Assembly: GCA_012514895.1 (NCBI GenBank)
Contig: JAAYZK010000188.1
Location: forward strand, 1 to 64,000
Direction: 5' to 3'
DNA length: 64,000 bases
DNA from: Planctomycetota bacterium
GTDB taxonomy: Bacteria > Planctomycetota > Phycisphaerae > SM23-33 > FEN-1343
How positions within the stretch are numbered: the stretch's first letter is position 1; the number at the start of each line of letters is the position of its first letter. Position numbers and translations under genes: made by a program. Below the pieces are notes generated by a model. The model did not search any database, was not told where the DNA came from, and was given only the letters and a program-made list of their open reading frames with translations. Shown in pieces: positions 46,016 to 54,251 of this stretch.

Positions 46016-46033
46016 CAGGTATCAGCGTACCGA
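46016..46033. promoter_or_regulatory. Imperfect 7-4-7 dyad, putative activator site 3
   Basis: CAGGTAT-CAGC-GTACCGA: the right half site is nearly perfect, the left keeps GGTAT. It lies 21 bases before the regulator start codon and 10 bases after site 2. Confidence 0.4.
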
Positions 46034-46053
46034 TTTGATGGACTGGAGAGCTC

Positions 46054-47466
46054 ATGCTTCTGCGAACGATCGTGGCCGTCCGCGGCGGTCGCCTGCTTCG
46101 CTGCCTGTCGGAGCGGCTGCCGGCGCCGGACGTCGTCGTCGAGCGCGTCCGCCCCTCGGAGGGCGCGTGGGACCGGATCCTCCGCAAGGGCGGGGATGTC
46201 ATCGTGGTCAGCGAATCGCTGATCCCCGACCCGCTGGAGCGCAGCATCAGTCTCCTCAACGACTTGCCGGAGATCCCCACGTCGGTCGTCATCACCCAGA
46301 GCTCCTCGCCCCAGACGCACGCGGACCTGCTGGCGTGCGGGTGCGACACGGTCCTGTACGCCGCCCTGCCCGAGGACCAGCTCGTGGACGCCATCGACGC
46401 GACGATCGAGAATCGCCGCCAACTGGTCAGCCGCACGCTGGTCGATCACGGGGCCGGCCACCGCCCCAAGCTGGCCGATTTCGTCTCGGAAGGGCCCACG
46501 ATGCAGATGTTCATGCAGGTCGTCCGCCGCGTGGTGCCCAGCAGCGCCACGTTGCTGCTGCTGGGGGAGACCGGTGTGGGCAAGGAGCACCTGGCCCGGG
46601 CGATCCACGCCGAGAGCCCCCGTTCGGGCGGCCCCTTCGTGGCCATCAACTGTGCGGCCCTGCCCGAGCAACTGCTGGAGAGCGAGCTGTTCGGCCACGA
46701 GGAGGGGGCTTTTACGGGCGCGACCCGCAGCCGGCGGGGGGCCTTCGAGCTGGCCCACGGCGGGACGCTCTTCCTCGATGAGATCGGCGAGATGCCTTTG
46801 CACCTGCAGGCCAAGCTGCTGCGGGTCCTCCAGGACTTCGAGGTCCGCCGCGTGGGCAGCGAGCGCGGCGTCGAGGTCGACGTGCGGGTGATGGCGGCCT
46901 CCAACCGCAGCCTGAAGGATGAATCCGAGGCCCACCGATTCCGCCAGGACCTCTACTACCGGCTCAGCGTCATCGAACTGGTCGTCCCGCCCCTGCGGGA
47001 CCGCCCCGAGGACATTCCCGCGCTGGCCGGCGGATTCCTCGCACGCATCGGCCCCAAGATCGGCATCGACGTCCGGTCCATCGCCGCCGACGCCATGGAG
47101 AAGCTCTGCCAGTACGACTGGCCCGGCAACGTCCGCGAGCTGTCGAATGTCCTGGAGCGGGCCATGCTTCTGTGCGAAGGCGACCAGATCACCCTGGACG
47201 ATCTGCCCGTGAGCATCACCGGCGCGCGGCCCAACTCCCACGCGTCGTCGGCCCCCTTCACCGCCGATCAGTGGCGGGGCAAGACGCTCCACGAGGTCAC
47301 CGCCGCGGCGATCGAGCAGGTCGAGCGAGCCTACCTCGAGATGCTCCTGGGCGAGACCGGCGGACGGGTCGGCGACACCGCCCGGCGGGCGGGCATCCAC
47401 CCGCGGGGCCTCTACAACAAGATGCGCAGGCACCGGCTGCGGAAAGAGGACTTCCGCCGGCGATAG
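46054..47466 (+). CDS. Sigma-54-dependent transcriptional activator with degenerate receiver
   Basis: A 470-residue bacterial enhancer-binding protein. The N-terminal 125 residues have the length and strand pattern of a receiver, but [12 protein letters not shown] has serine where the phosphoacceptor should be, so control is probably not by phosphorylation. The AAA+ domain (about 145-385) has Walker A GETGVGKE (171-178), the sigma-54 contact motif GAFTGA intact at 218-223, Walker B FLDE (240-243) and [15 protein letters not shown]. The C-terminus ends in a Fis-type helix-turn-helix ([21 protein letters not shown]). GGAGAG precedes the start. It is divergent from the five-gene operon, whose promoter is of the sigma-54 type, so it is the likely activator. 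Confidence 0.92.
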   Translation: MLLRTIVAVRGGRLLRCLSERLPAPDVVVERVRPSEGAWDRILRKGGDVIVVSESLIPDPLERSISLLNDLPEIPTSVVITQSSSPQTHADLLACGCDTVLYAALPEDQLVDAIDATIENRRQLVSRTLVDHGAGHRPKLADFVSEGPTMQMFMQVVRRVVPSSATLLLLGETGVGKEHLARAIHAESPRSGGPFVAINCAALPEQLLESELFGHEEGAFTGATRSRRGAFELAHGGTLFLDEIGEMPLHLQAKLLRVLQDFEVRRVGSERGVEVDVRVMAASNRSLKDESEAHRFRQDLYYRLSVIELVVPPLRDRPEDIPALAGGFLARIGPKIGIDVRSIAADAMEKLCQYDWPGNVRELSNVLERAMLLCEGDQITLDDLPVSITGARPNSHASSAPFTADQWRGKTLHEVTAAAIEQVERAYLEMLLGETGGRVGDTARRAGIHPRGLYNKMRRHRLRKEDFRRR

Positions 47467-47484
47467 ACGCCCGGCCTGCCGTCC

Positions 47485-47934
47485 TCAGTGCGCCGCCCCG
47501 CGCCTCCGCTCCAGTTGCCTGGCGTAGTCGATGCAGTACTTCGCCCAGGGCCGTGCACGCAACCTGCTGATCGAAATGGGCTTGCCCGTCGCCAAGCAGA
47601 TGCCGTACGTCCCGTCCTCGATGCGGGCCAGCGCCTCTTCGACCTCGCGGAGTTCCGCCCGCTGGCTGCTGTAGAGCCCGGCGTTCAACTCGATGTGCTC
47701 GGTATCGATGGCCTGTTCGGGCAGCTCGGAATTGTCGCGGCTGCCCTCCATCGAACGGCTGACCGCCGAACTGATGTCCGTGATATGGCCCAGCAGTTCC
47801 CGTCGCTTCTCGATCAGGCGCTCGCGCAACTCCTCGAGGTCCCCGGGAGCCAGTTCCGTTTCGACTGCCGCCTTGCGACCGGACCGGGACGCCCGCGATG
47901 CTGACGCGCTGCTGTCTGACAACTTCGAAGTCAT
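47485..47934 (-). CDS. TraR/DksA family protein with two-cysteine finger
   Basis: A 149-residue protein of the DksA/TraR family, which bind the RNA polymerase secondary channel and alter initiation. After a low-complexity N-terminus, a coiled coil spans about 30-105 (LEELRERLIEKRRELLGHI, AELREVEEALARIEDGTYG). The finger follows: CLATGKPISISRLRARPWAKYC. A classic DksA finger has CxxC twice; here the pairs read C-x-x-T and C-x-x-Y, leaving only two cysteines, as in zinc-independent DksA2-type paralogues. Convergent with the sigma-54 activator, 18 bases between stops. Confidence 0.85.
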   Translation of the reverse strand: MTSKLSDSSASASRASRSGRKAAVETELAPGDLEELRERLIEKRRELLGHITDISSAVSRSMEGSRDNSELPEQAIDTEHIELNAGLYSSQRAELREVEEALARIEDGTYGICLATGKPISISRLRARPWAKYCIDYARQLERRRGAAH

Positions 47935-48285
47935 GCTTCCCTCACCTTGACTGAAGGGACCAACTCTTTTCCGATACGCCGCTCAAGGGGGAGACGCTGC
48001 TGACGCCCCCCCTGCGTCGGCCCTCCGACACACGGCAGGTTCTCTGCCTGAGGCTATTCTAGCGCGGTGGCCGTTGCGAATTGGTCTTTCCCGGATTTCT
48101 CCCCCCCCCGGCCGTCCGCGCCGGCCGCCGACGGGGAGGAACGCTTCGCGGTTACGTTGACTCTGGCACAGGTTATGCTTACTCCATTGCTCTGCCGCTC
48201 CCATGGTGCGGAGCGGGACAGCCGTGACAACCCCATTGACGCAGACGCCCCGGCGTGCGCGCCGGGTGCGCCAGGAGTTGCCCAG
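47935..48285. other. 351-base intergenic region
   Basis: Between the divergent DksA-like and DRE-TIM genes. It holds GAGGG before the DksA-like start, a G/C-rich stretch with a possible small hairpin (GACGC...GCGTC near 48010), a run of C around 48100 and the sigma-54 type promoter at 48164. No small gene was seen. Confidence 0.5.
48164..48179 (+). promoter_or_regulatory. Sigma-54 type promoter of the DRE-TIM acyltransferase gene
   Basis: TGGCAC, five bases (AGGTT), then ATGCT: GG and GC are 10 bases apart and only the first base of TTGCT differs. Transcription would begin near 48190, about 95 bases before the ATG. A TTGACT at 48157 gives a much weaker sigma-70 alternative (-10 TACTCC). Confidence 0.6.
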
Positions 48286-49671
48286 ATGGCCCTGCATTAC
48301 GACAAGGCGACGCGTTCGTTCTACACCAACCTGCGGCCCCCGGCCCTGCAGGACGTCGATGAACCCAACCTGTACCGGGACATCTTCCCGTACAGCCAGT
48401 TTCCCAAGATCCCCTTCAGCCACGAGCGGGTGCCGACGACCATCCCCGAAGAGACCTGGCTGACCGACACGACCTTCCGCGACGGCCAGCAGGCGCGGGC
48501 GCCGTACACAGTCGAACAGACCGTGCAGTTGTTCACCTTCCTGCACCGGCTGGCCGGCCCGGCGGGGCTGATCCGCCAGAGCGAGTTCTTCCTGTATTCC
48601 CAGAAGGACCGCCAGGCGGTGGAAAAGTGCATGGAACTGGGGTTCGAGTACCCCCAGATCACCGGCTGGATCCGCGCCGTCAAGAGCGACTTCGCCCTGG
48701 TCAAGGACATGGGGCTGAAGGAAACCGGCATCCTGACGTCCTGCAGCGATTACCACATCTTCCTGAAGCTCCGCCGCAACCGTCGCGAGGCCATGGAGAT
48801 GTACCTGGACATCGTCCGGACCGCCCTGGACAGCGGCATCGCGCCGCGCTGCCATTTCGAGGACATCACCCGGGCCGACTTCGACGGCTTCGTCATCCCC
48901 TATGCCGCCGAGCTGATGAAGCTGGCCGAGCAGTACGACACGCCGGTCAAGATCCGCATGTGCGACACGCTGGGCTTCGGCGTCCCCTACGTCGGGGCCG
49001 ACCTGCCCCGCTCGGTCGCCAAGATCACCTACTACCTCCACCAGCAGGCCGGCGTGCCCAGCGAGTGGCTGGAGTGGCACGGGCACAACGACTTCCACAA
49101 GGTGCTCGCCAACGCCACCACCGCCTGGCTGCACGGCTGCTGCGCCGCCAACGGCACGCTGCTGTCGATCGGCGAGCGGACCGGCAACCCGCCCATCGAG
49201 GGTCTGCTGGTCGAGCACGCGATGCTGTGGGGCGAGGGCAAGGGCGTCGACTACGCCGCGATCACCGAACTGGCCGATTACTACCGCGTCGAGATCGGCT
49301 ACGACATCCCCCCGCTCTACCCGCTGGTCGGCAGGGACTTCAACGTCACCCGCGCCGGCATCCACGCCGACGGCATGCTCAAGAACGAGGAGATCTACAA
49401 CCCCTTCGACACCGAGCGGATCCTGCGCCGGCCGCCCCGCGTCGCGCTGACCGACAAGAGCGGCGTCGGCGGGGTCTGCCTGTGGGTCCAGGAGAACTAC
49501 GAACTCGACGGGGAACTGGCCAAGGCCGATCCGCGGGTGCAGGCCATTGCCGCCTGGATCGACGCGCAGTACGCCGCCGGCCGCATTGCCGCGATGAGCG
49601 ACGAGGAAATGGCCGATAAGGTAACCGAGGTCTTCGGCGAGGAAGCCCGCCGCAGGCCTGAGACGCTGTAG
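48286..49671 (+). CDS. DRE-TIM metallolyase (isopropylmalate/homocitrate/citramalate/Re-citrate synthase family)
   Basis: A 461-residue TIM-barrel enzyme that condenses an acyl-CoA with a 2-oxo acid. The ATG at 48286 has AGGAG 8 bases upstream; the open frame extends further up but without family similarity. LTDTTFRDGQQ holds the catalytic Arg65-Asp66 pair; metal ligands His265 and His267 lie in EWHGHNDF. It lacks the C-terminal LeuA allosteric domain, and the length (461) and extended barrel sequence differ from LeuA and NifV. The exact substrate pair cannot be given. The promoter is sigma-54 type, unusual for a leucine-pathway gene. No leuB/leuCD homologues are in the window. Confidence 0.8.
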   Translation: MALHYDKATRSFYTNLRPPALQDVDEPNLYRDIFPYSQFPKIPFSHERVPTTIPEETWLTDTTFRDGQQARAPYTVEQTVQLFTFLHRLAGPAGLIRQSEFFLYSQKDRQAVEKCMELGFEYPQITGWIRAVKSDFALVKDMGLKETGILTSCSDYHIFLKLRRNRREAMEMYLDIVRTALDSGIAPRCHFEDITRADFDGFVIPYAAELMKLAEQYDTPVKIRMCDTLGFGVPYVGADLPRSVAKITYYLHQQAGVPSEWLEWHGHNDFHKVLANATTAWLHGCCAANGTLLSIGERTGNPPIEGLLVEHAMLWGEGKGVDYAAITELADYYRVEIGYDIPPLYPLVGRDFNVTRAGIHADGMLKNEEIYNPFDTERILRRPPRVALTDKSGVGGVCLWVQENYELDGELAKADPRVQAIAAWIDAQYAAGRIAAMSDEEMADKVTEVFGEEARRRPETL

Positions 49672-49694
49672 GCGGCAGGACGAACGGCAACAGG

Positions 49695-49801
49695 GAATAT
49701 CGAACAAGGAACGTCGAATGTCGAAGTGAACGGCCAACGACCGCCGGCAGACCCTGCGGCACCCGCTTGCTTCGAGATTCGATGTTCCTTGTTCAGTATT
49801 C
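49695..49801. repeat. Long imperfect inverted repeat (32-base arms, 43-base loop)
   Basis: The arm at 49695-49726 and the arm at 49770-49801 are reverse complements at 28 of 32 positions. The arms are AT-rich and are built of short TCGAA/TTCGA units (for example ATCGAACAAGGAACGTCGAA), in clear contrast to the GC-rich surroundings. It lies in the 228-base gap after the DRE-TIM gene. The look is that of a dispersed palindromic repeat (REP- or MITE-like); only one copy is present here. Confidence 0.7.
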
Positions 49802-49899
49802 GATAGTCGTCGCTGCCAGCGTGAGTTAGGGGGTATTCGACGATCAGGGGGGACAGCAACCATCTTCGCCACGGATATCCGGGGCAGGCGGCGCTTGTC

Positions 49900-50487
49900 G
49901 TGGTCGCCCACCCGGATGATGAAACCATCTGGTGCGGCGGGCTGATCCTGCGCCGCCCGGACTGGCAGTGGACTGTCCTGAGCCTCTGCCGCGCCGACGA
50001 CGACGACCGGCGGGAGAGGTTCGGCCGCGCCTGCCGTCGCCTGGGGGCGCGGGCCATCATCTCCGACCTCGACGACGGCGCCCCCCTGGCGCCCCTGGAC
50101 GGGCCCAGGGACATCGGCCGGCGGATCCTCCGCCATGCGGGCGGCCGGAGGTGGGGGCTGGTCCTCACCCACGGCGCCAACGGGGAGTACGGCCACCAGC
50201 GCCACCGGGAGGTTCACGACGAGGTCCTGCGCCTCGCCGCCGGCGGCGAACTGCCCCACGAGGACCTGTGGACCTTCGCCTACGACTGCGCCGCGGCGAC
50301 CGGCCGGTGCGTCCCGCAGGCCGATGCGACCGTCCGCATCGACCTGACCGAAGCCCAGCTCGCCGGCAAGCGCCGCATCATCCACGACACGTACGGATTC
50401 GGGGAGGAAGCCTTCGAGTGCCGCGCCTGTATCAGCCCGGAGGCCTTCCGCCGCCACAGCCCCGGTCCGCAGGGGGAACTGCCATGA
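49900..50487 (+). CDS. PIG-L (LmbE-like) family deacetylase, start uncertain
   Basis: A 195-residue zinc-dependent deacetylase of N-acetylglucosaminyl-type substrates. VAHPDDE, the metal-binding and catalytic motif, is at the very start, and HQRHREVHDEV supplies the second histidine ligand. GTG 49900 is the only usual start codon in the open frame, but the first beta strand (ALVVVAHPDDE) extends upstream in the same frame to a stop at 49822 with no ATG, GTG or TTG, so the annotated start cuts into the fold. Either a rare start codon is used or the 5' end is damaged. It overlaps the glycosyltransferase by 4 bases (ATGA), as in GT/PIG-L pairs of bacillithiol or mycothiol-like routes. Confidence 0.8.
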   Translation: MVAHPDDETIWCGGLILRRPDWQWTVLSLCRADDDDRRERFGRACRRLGARAIISDLDDGAPLAPLDGPRDIGRRILRHAGGRRWGLVLTHGANGEYGHQRHREVHDEVLRLAAGGELPHEDLWTFAYDCAAATGRCVPQADATVRIDLTEAQLAGKRRIIHDTYGFGEEAFECRACISPEAFRRHSPGPQGELP

Positions 50488-51686
50488 AGGTTCTCGTGCT
50501 CTATGACTATCCACCCGCCCCGGGCGGCCTGGCCACCCAGGGGGACCTGCTCTACCGGGGACTGCGGGAGATCGGCGTCGATGCCCATCCCGCCCACTAC
50601 GAGTCGCCGCAGGAGAAGGAGTGGTACTACCGCTGGCTGGCCCCCGACGTCGTCGTCGGCGTCGGCTACTGGGGCCACGCGCCCCACATCATCCTGCACC
50701 CGCAGCGCTTCGGCGTGCGGGCCGTGCCGTGGGTCGTTGCCGACGGGTACGTCGCCAACTACCAGGAGGTGTTCAACAAGCTGCCGCTCATCCTGGCGAC
50801 CTCCAACTGGGTCCGCGACGTCTACAAGCGGGACGGCCTGGACGTGTCGAACTTCAAGATCCTGCCGGTCGGCTGCGACACAGACGCGTTCGTCCCTCGC
50901 GACCGCGACGACCCGAAGGTCAGGACCATCCGCGAGTCGCTGGGCATCGCCCCCGACGAGATCATGATCCTCACCGTCGGCGGCGACGCCGCCAGCAAGG
51001 GCGGGCAGGAGGTCATGCAGGCCCTGGCGATGATCGACCACAAGGCGCCGGACTGGAAGTACGTCTGCAAGGTCTGGCCCCAGGTCCGCACCGAGCACCA
51101 GAACCTCGCCGACATGCAACTGGCGGCCCAACTGGGGATCGACAAGAAGGTGATCTTCGCCACCAGCCGCATCAGCCGCGGGTTCATGCCCTACCTGATG
51201 GCGGCCTGCGACATCTACGCCGCCCCGTCGCGGCTGGAGGGGTTCGGCATGATCCAGGTCGAGGCCAACGCCTGCGGCAAGCCCGTCATCGGCATCAAGG
51301 CGATGGGCCTGCTGGACACCATGGTCCACGGCGAAACCGCCTTCCTGGCCGACGTCGCCCAGGAGATCCGCGCCCGCGAGACGATCGTCGGGGCCGACCA
51401 GGGCTACAAGGAAGGCCACCGCGTGATCTTCAAGCGGCCGCGGACCGTGGACTTCCGCGCCAGCATCCATGACATCGCCAACTACCTGATGGACCTGATG
51501 ACCGACGCGGCCCTGCGGAAGACCATGGGCGAGGCGGGGCGAAAGCGCGTCGTCGAACTGTTCGACTACCGCGCGGTCGCCAGGCAGTTCGTGGACATCA
51601 CCACCAGGACACTGGGCAGGCGGAAGCGAAGCAATGGCACTCAACGACAACGGCCAGGTCGAACGGGCGAAACGCGCGGCGATTGA
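50484..51686 (+). CDS. GT4-type glycosyltransferase
   Basis: A 400-residue GT-B fold glycosyltransferase, cytoplasmic. The start ATG at 50484 overlaps the PIG-L stop; an upstream extension of the open frame is a shadow. The N-terminus MKVLVLYDYPPAPGGLATQGDLL is the acceptor domain. Donor-site motifs are ILTVGGDAASKGGQEVMQAL and the E-x7-E stretch SRLEGFGMIQVEANACGKPV. Coupling to PIG-L suggests a sugar is first added and then deacetylated, but the acceptor is unknown. It overlaps the downstream GH100-like gene by 53 bases. Confidence 0.87.
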   Translation: MKVLVLYDYPPAPGGLATQGDLLYRGLREIGVDAHPAHYESPQEKEWYYRWLAPDVVVGVGYWGHAPHIILHPQRFGVRAVPWVVADGYVANYQEVFNKLPLILATSNWVRDVYKRDGLDVSNFKILPVGCDTDAFVPRDRDDPKVRTIRESLGIAPDEIMILTVGGDAASKGGQEVMQALAMIDHKAPDWKYVCKVWPQVRTEHQNLADMQLAAQLGIDKKVIFATSRISRGFMPYLMAACDIYAAPSRLEGFGMIQVEANACGKPVIGIKAMGLLDTMVHGETAFLADVAQEIRARETIVGADQGYKEGHRVIFKRPRTVDFRASIHDIANYLMDLMTDAALRKTMGEAGRKRVVELFDYRAVARQFVDITTRTLGRRKRSNGTQRQRPGRTGETRGD

Positions 51687-52830
51687 GGTGCTCCTGAGCA
51701 ACCTGCACGGGCCTTACCGCGGGCTGCCCCGCACCGCCGGGTGGGGCTACCCCGAACCCTACACGCGGGACCTGCTCATCTCCGGCCTGGGGTTCCTTGT
51801 CTCCGGCGAGCAGCGGCTGATCGCGTCGCTGCGGCGGGTCCTGGAGACCCTGGCGGCCAACCAGACCCCGCGGGGGCACATCCCTTCCCTGGTCCACGAT
51901 CCCGAGGACCGCGGCGCCAGCGACACGACCCCGCTGTTCCTGCTGATTCTGGCGATCTACCGCCGGGCCGCCGGCGAGGGCGATTTCCTCGCCGACGCCG
52001 CCGCCAGGGCCCTGACGTGGATGGAGTACGCCAGCCCCGCCGACCGGGCGCTGGTCGCCCAGCTTCCCACGACCGACTGGCGCGACGAGCAGGCTGTCAC
52101 GGGCTTCGGCCTGTACGTCAACGCGCTGACGTACGCCTTCCTCCGCCTGCACGGCCGCCGTGAGCGTGCCGACCAACTGGCCGAGATGATGTGCCGCTTC
52201 ACGATCACCGCCGAGGACGAGGCCAGCCGGCGGGTGCACGAGGGGCTGACGCTCAAGCGCAAGCCCTATTACGCGATGTGCTCGTTCAAGATCTTCTCCA
52301 GCGAGCGGTTCGACCTGCTGGGCAACAGCCTGGCCATCCTGACGGGCATCGCGCCGCTGTCGCGGGCCAAGGCGATCCTCGCCTGGATCGAACGGGAATG
52401 CCAGGTGATGCGGGCCCGCGGGGACCTGGCGGTGGACCTGTCGCCGAACTTCTTCCCCTTCGTCCGCCCCGGCGACCCCGAGTGGTCCCGCCGCTACGAA
52501 CTGCACAACCGCCCGGGGATCTACCATAACGGGGGCGTCTGGCCCTTCGTCAGCGGCTTCCACATCGCCGCCATGGTCGCCGCCGGCCGCATGCACCTGG
52601 CCCGCCGCAAGCTGGCCGTCCTGACTGAACTGGTCCGGCGCCCCAAAGACCCCAGCCTCGACTACGGTTTCAACGAGTACCTCCAGGCCCAGGACGGCCA
52701 CCCCCGCGGGCAGGACTGGCAGACCTGGTCGGCCGCCATGTACCTCTACGCCGCCGCCTGCGTCCAGCAGGGGCGCACGCCCTTCTTCGACGAGGTCCGG
52801 GCGATCGGGGGGCCGGGCAACCCGTGCTGA
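51634..52830 (+). CDS. GH100-like (alpha/alpha)6-barrel glycosidase
   Basis: A 398-residue protein with the helical barrel of neutral/alkaline invertases and amylo-alpha-1,6-glucosidases. Recognisable segments are YPEPYTRDLLISGLGFL (catalytic acid region), GIYHNGGVWPFVSGFHIAAM and RGQDWQTWSAAMYLYA near the end. It has no signal peptide, so it is cytoplasmic. GH100 enzymes cleave sucrose; other members of this barrel cleave glucosylglycerate or related solutes, which would suit the osmolyte theme of the region. The substrate is not settled. The long overlap with the glycosyltransferase gene indicates a single transcript. Confidence 0.75.
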   Translation: MALNDNGQVERAKRAAIEVLLSNLHGPYRGLPRTAGWGYPEPYTRDLLISGLGFLVSGEQRLIASLRRVLETLAANQTPRGHIPSLVHDPEDRGASDTTPLFLLILAIYRRAAGEGDFLADAAARALTWMEYASPADRALVAQLPTTDWRDEQAVTGFGLYVNALTYAFLRLHGRRERADQLAEMMCRFTITAEDEASRRVHEGLTLKRKPYYAMCSFKIFSSERFDLLGNSLAILTGIAPLSRAKAILAWIERECQVMRARGDLAVDLSPNFFPFVRPGDPEWSRRYELHNRPGIYHNGGVWPFVSGFHIAAMVAAGRMHLARRKLAVLTELVRRPKDPSLDYGFNEYLQAQDGHPRGQDWQTWSAAMYLYAAACVQQGRTPFFDEVRAIGGPGNPC

Positions 52831-52991
52831 GCGCGGCCCCGCATCGTGTCCGTCGGTCGTCTCGCCACCGCCCGGCCCGCATCTGTGCTCTTGCGGGACG
52901 CGTTGGGATCCGGCACTATGGCGGGGCATCGCCGCGCCGGCAGAGTCGTTTCGGGCCAGGAGCGCCGGCGGCAGACCCGGAAGGAGCGACC

Positions 52992-54224
52992 ATGGTTGGC
53001 AGCAAGGGCAGGAGCACTGCGTCGGAGGCCGCACGGGCGTTGGACCAGGGGCGGGGCATCCTTCGCCTGGCGCCGGCGTGGGTGCCGCGGTCGTTCTGCG
53101 TGCCGGGCCGGCGGATCAAGTTGCACCCGGACGACTACTACGCGTACGGCGGCGTGCGGGGGGGGATCGACGAGCGGTGGTTCGCCTCGACCACGCCGGC
53201 CGACAACGGGCCGCTGACCAGCGAAAACGAGGGGCTCAGCCAGATCGTCGTCGAGGACGGCCGGACTGTCCGGCGGGTGCTGCTCCGCGACGCGGCGGCC
53301 GAACTGAAAGGGGCGCTGATCGGCGATCGGTTGTGGAACCAGTACGGCCGCTGGCCGATGTACTCCAAGTTCTTCGACAACATGGGCGCGCTGCCGCACC
53401 ACGTGCACCATCGCGACGAGCACGCCGCCGCGACCGGCCAACTCGGCAAGCCCGAGGCGTATTACTTTCCGCCGCAGGTCAACAATCACGGCGGCGATTT
53501 CCCCTACACCTTCTTCGGCCTGGAGCCCGGCACGACGCGCGAGCAGGTGCGCGAATGCCTGGTGAACTTCTCCAAGGGCGACAACCGGCTGACCAACCTG
53601 TCCCGCGCCTACCGCCTGCGGCCGGGAACCGGGTGGAACGTGCCCCCGGGCGTCCTGCACGCGCCGGGCAGCCTGTGCACGTACGAGCCCCAGAAGGCCT
53701 CCGACGTCTTCGCAATGTACCAGTCGCTGGTGGGCGACCAGGTCATCCCCGAGGAACTGCTGTGGAAGAACACCCCGCCGGAGAAGGTCGGCGACGTCGA
53801 CCACCTGCTGGAGGTGCTGGACTGGGAGGAGAACGTCGATCCGCGTTTCGTCGAGCGCCACTTCATGGCGCCCCGGCCGGTGCGGGACGTGGCCGAGATG
53901 GAGGCCCAAGGGTATGTCGAGCACTGGATCTGCTACCTCTGCAACGCCTTCAGCGCCAAGGAACTGACGGTCCTGCCGGGCCGCACCGTCACGATCCGCG
54001 ACGGCGGGGCGTACGGGATGATCATGATGCAGGGGCACGGCACGATGGGCGTCTGGCCGATCGAGACGCCGGCCCTGATCCGTTTCGGCCAGTTGACGCA
54101 CGATGAGTACTTCGTGTCCGAGCAGGCCGCCCGGGAGGGCGTGACGATCGTGAACCTTTCGCCGAGCGATCCGATCGTGATGCTCAAGCACTTCGGACCG
54201 GAGAATCCCGAGCTGGCGGTATAG
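52992..54224 (+). CDS. Cupin protein related to type I mannose-6-phosphate isomerase
   Basis: A 410-residue cupin protein starting at ATG 52992 behind AAGGAG. The metal-binding pattern is seen in GALPHHVHHRDEHAA (His ligands) and in PPGVLHAPGS. PYTFFGLEPGTTREQVRECL resembles phosphomannose isomerase family members. A second cupin fold is likely at the C-terminus (VLPGRTVTIRDGGAYGMIMM). It may isomerise a sugar or sugar acid. It heads a three-gene plus-strand cluster with the GHL6 protein (27-base gap) and the Gfo/Idh/MocA dehydrogenase. Confidence 0.7.
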   Translation: MVGSKGRSTASEAARALDQGRGILRLAPAWVPRSFCVPGRRIKLHPDDYYAYGGVRGGIDERWFASTTPADNGPLTSENEGLSQIVVEDGRTVRRVLLRDAAAELKGALIGDRLWNQYGRWPMYSKFFDNMGALPHHVHHRDEHAAATGQLGKPEAYYFPPQVNNHGGDFPYTFFGLEPGTTREQVRECLVNFSKGDNRLTNLSRAYRLRPGTGWNVPPGVLHAPGSLCTYEPQKASDVFAMYQSLVGDQVIPEELLWKNTPPEKVGDVDHLLEVLDWEENVDPRFVERHFMAPRPVRDVAEMEAQGYVEHWICYLCNAFSAKELTVLPGRTVTIRDGGAYGMIMMQGHGTMGVWPIETPALIRFGQLTHDEYFVSEQAAREGVTIVNLSPSDPIVMLKHFGPENPELAV

Positions 54225-54251
54225 GCAACGCCGGAAAGAGGCGGCAGAACC

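Noticed and set aside
47983-50514. 843-codon minus-strand frame
   Set aside because: Opposite the DRE-TIM and PIG-L genes; no motifs and it crosses the AT-richer inverted repeat.
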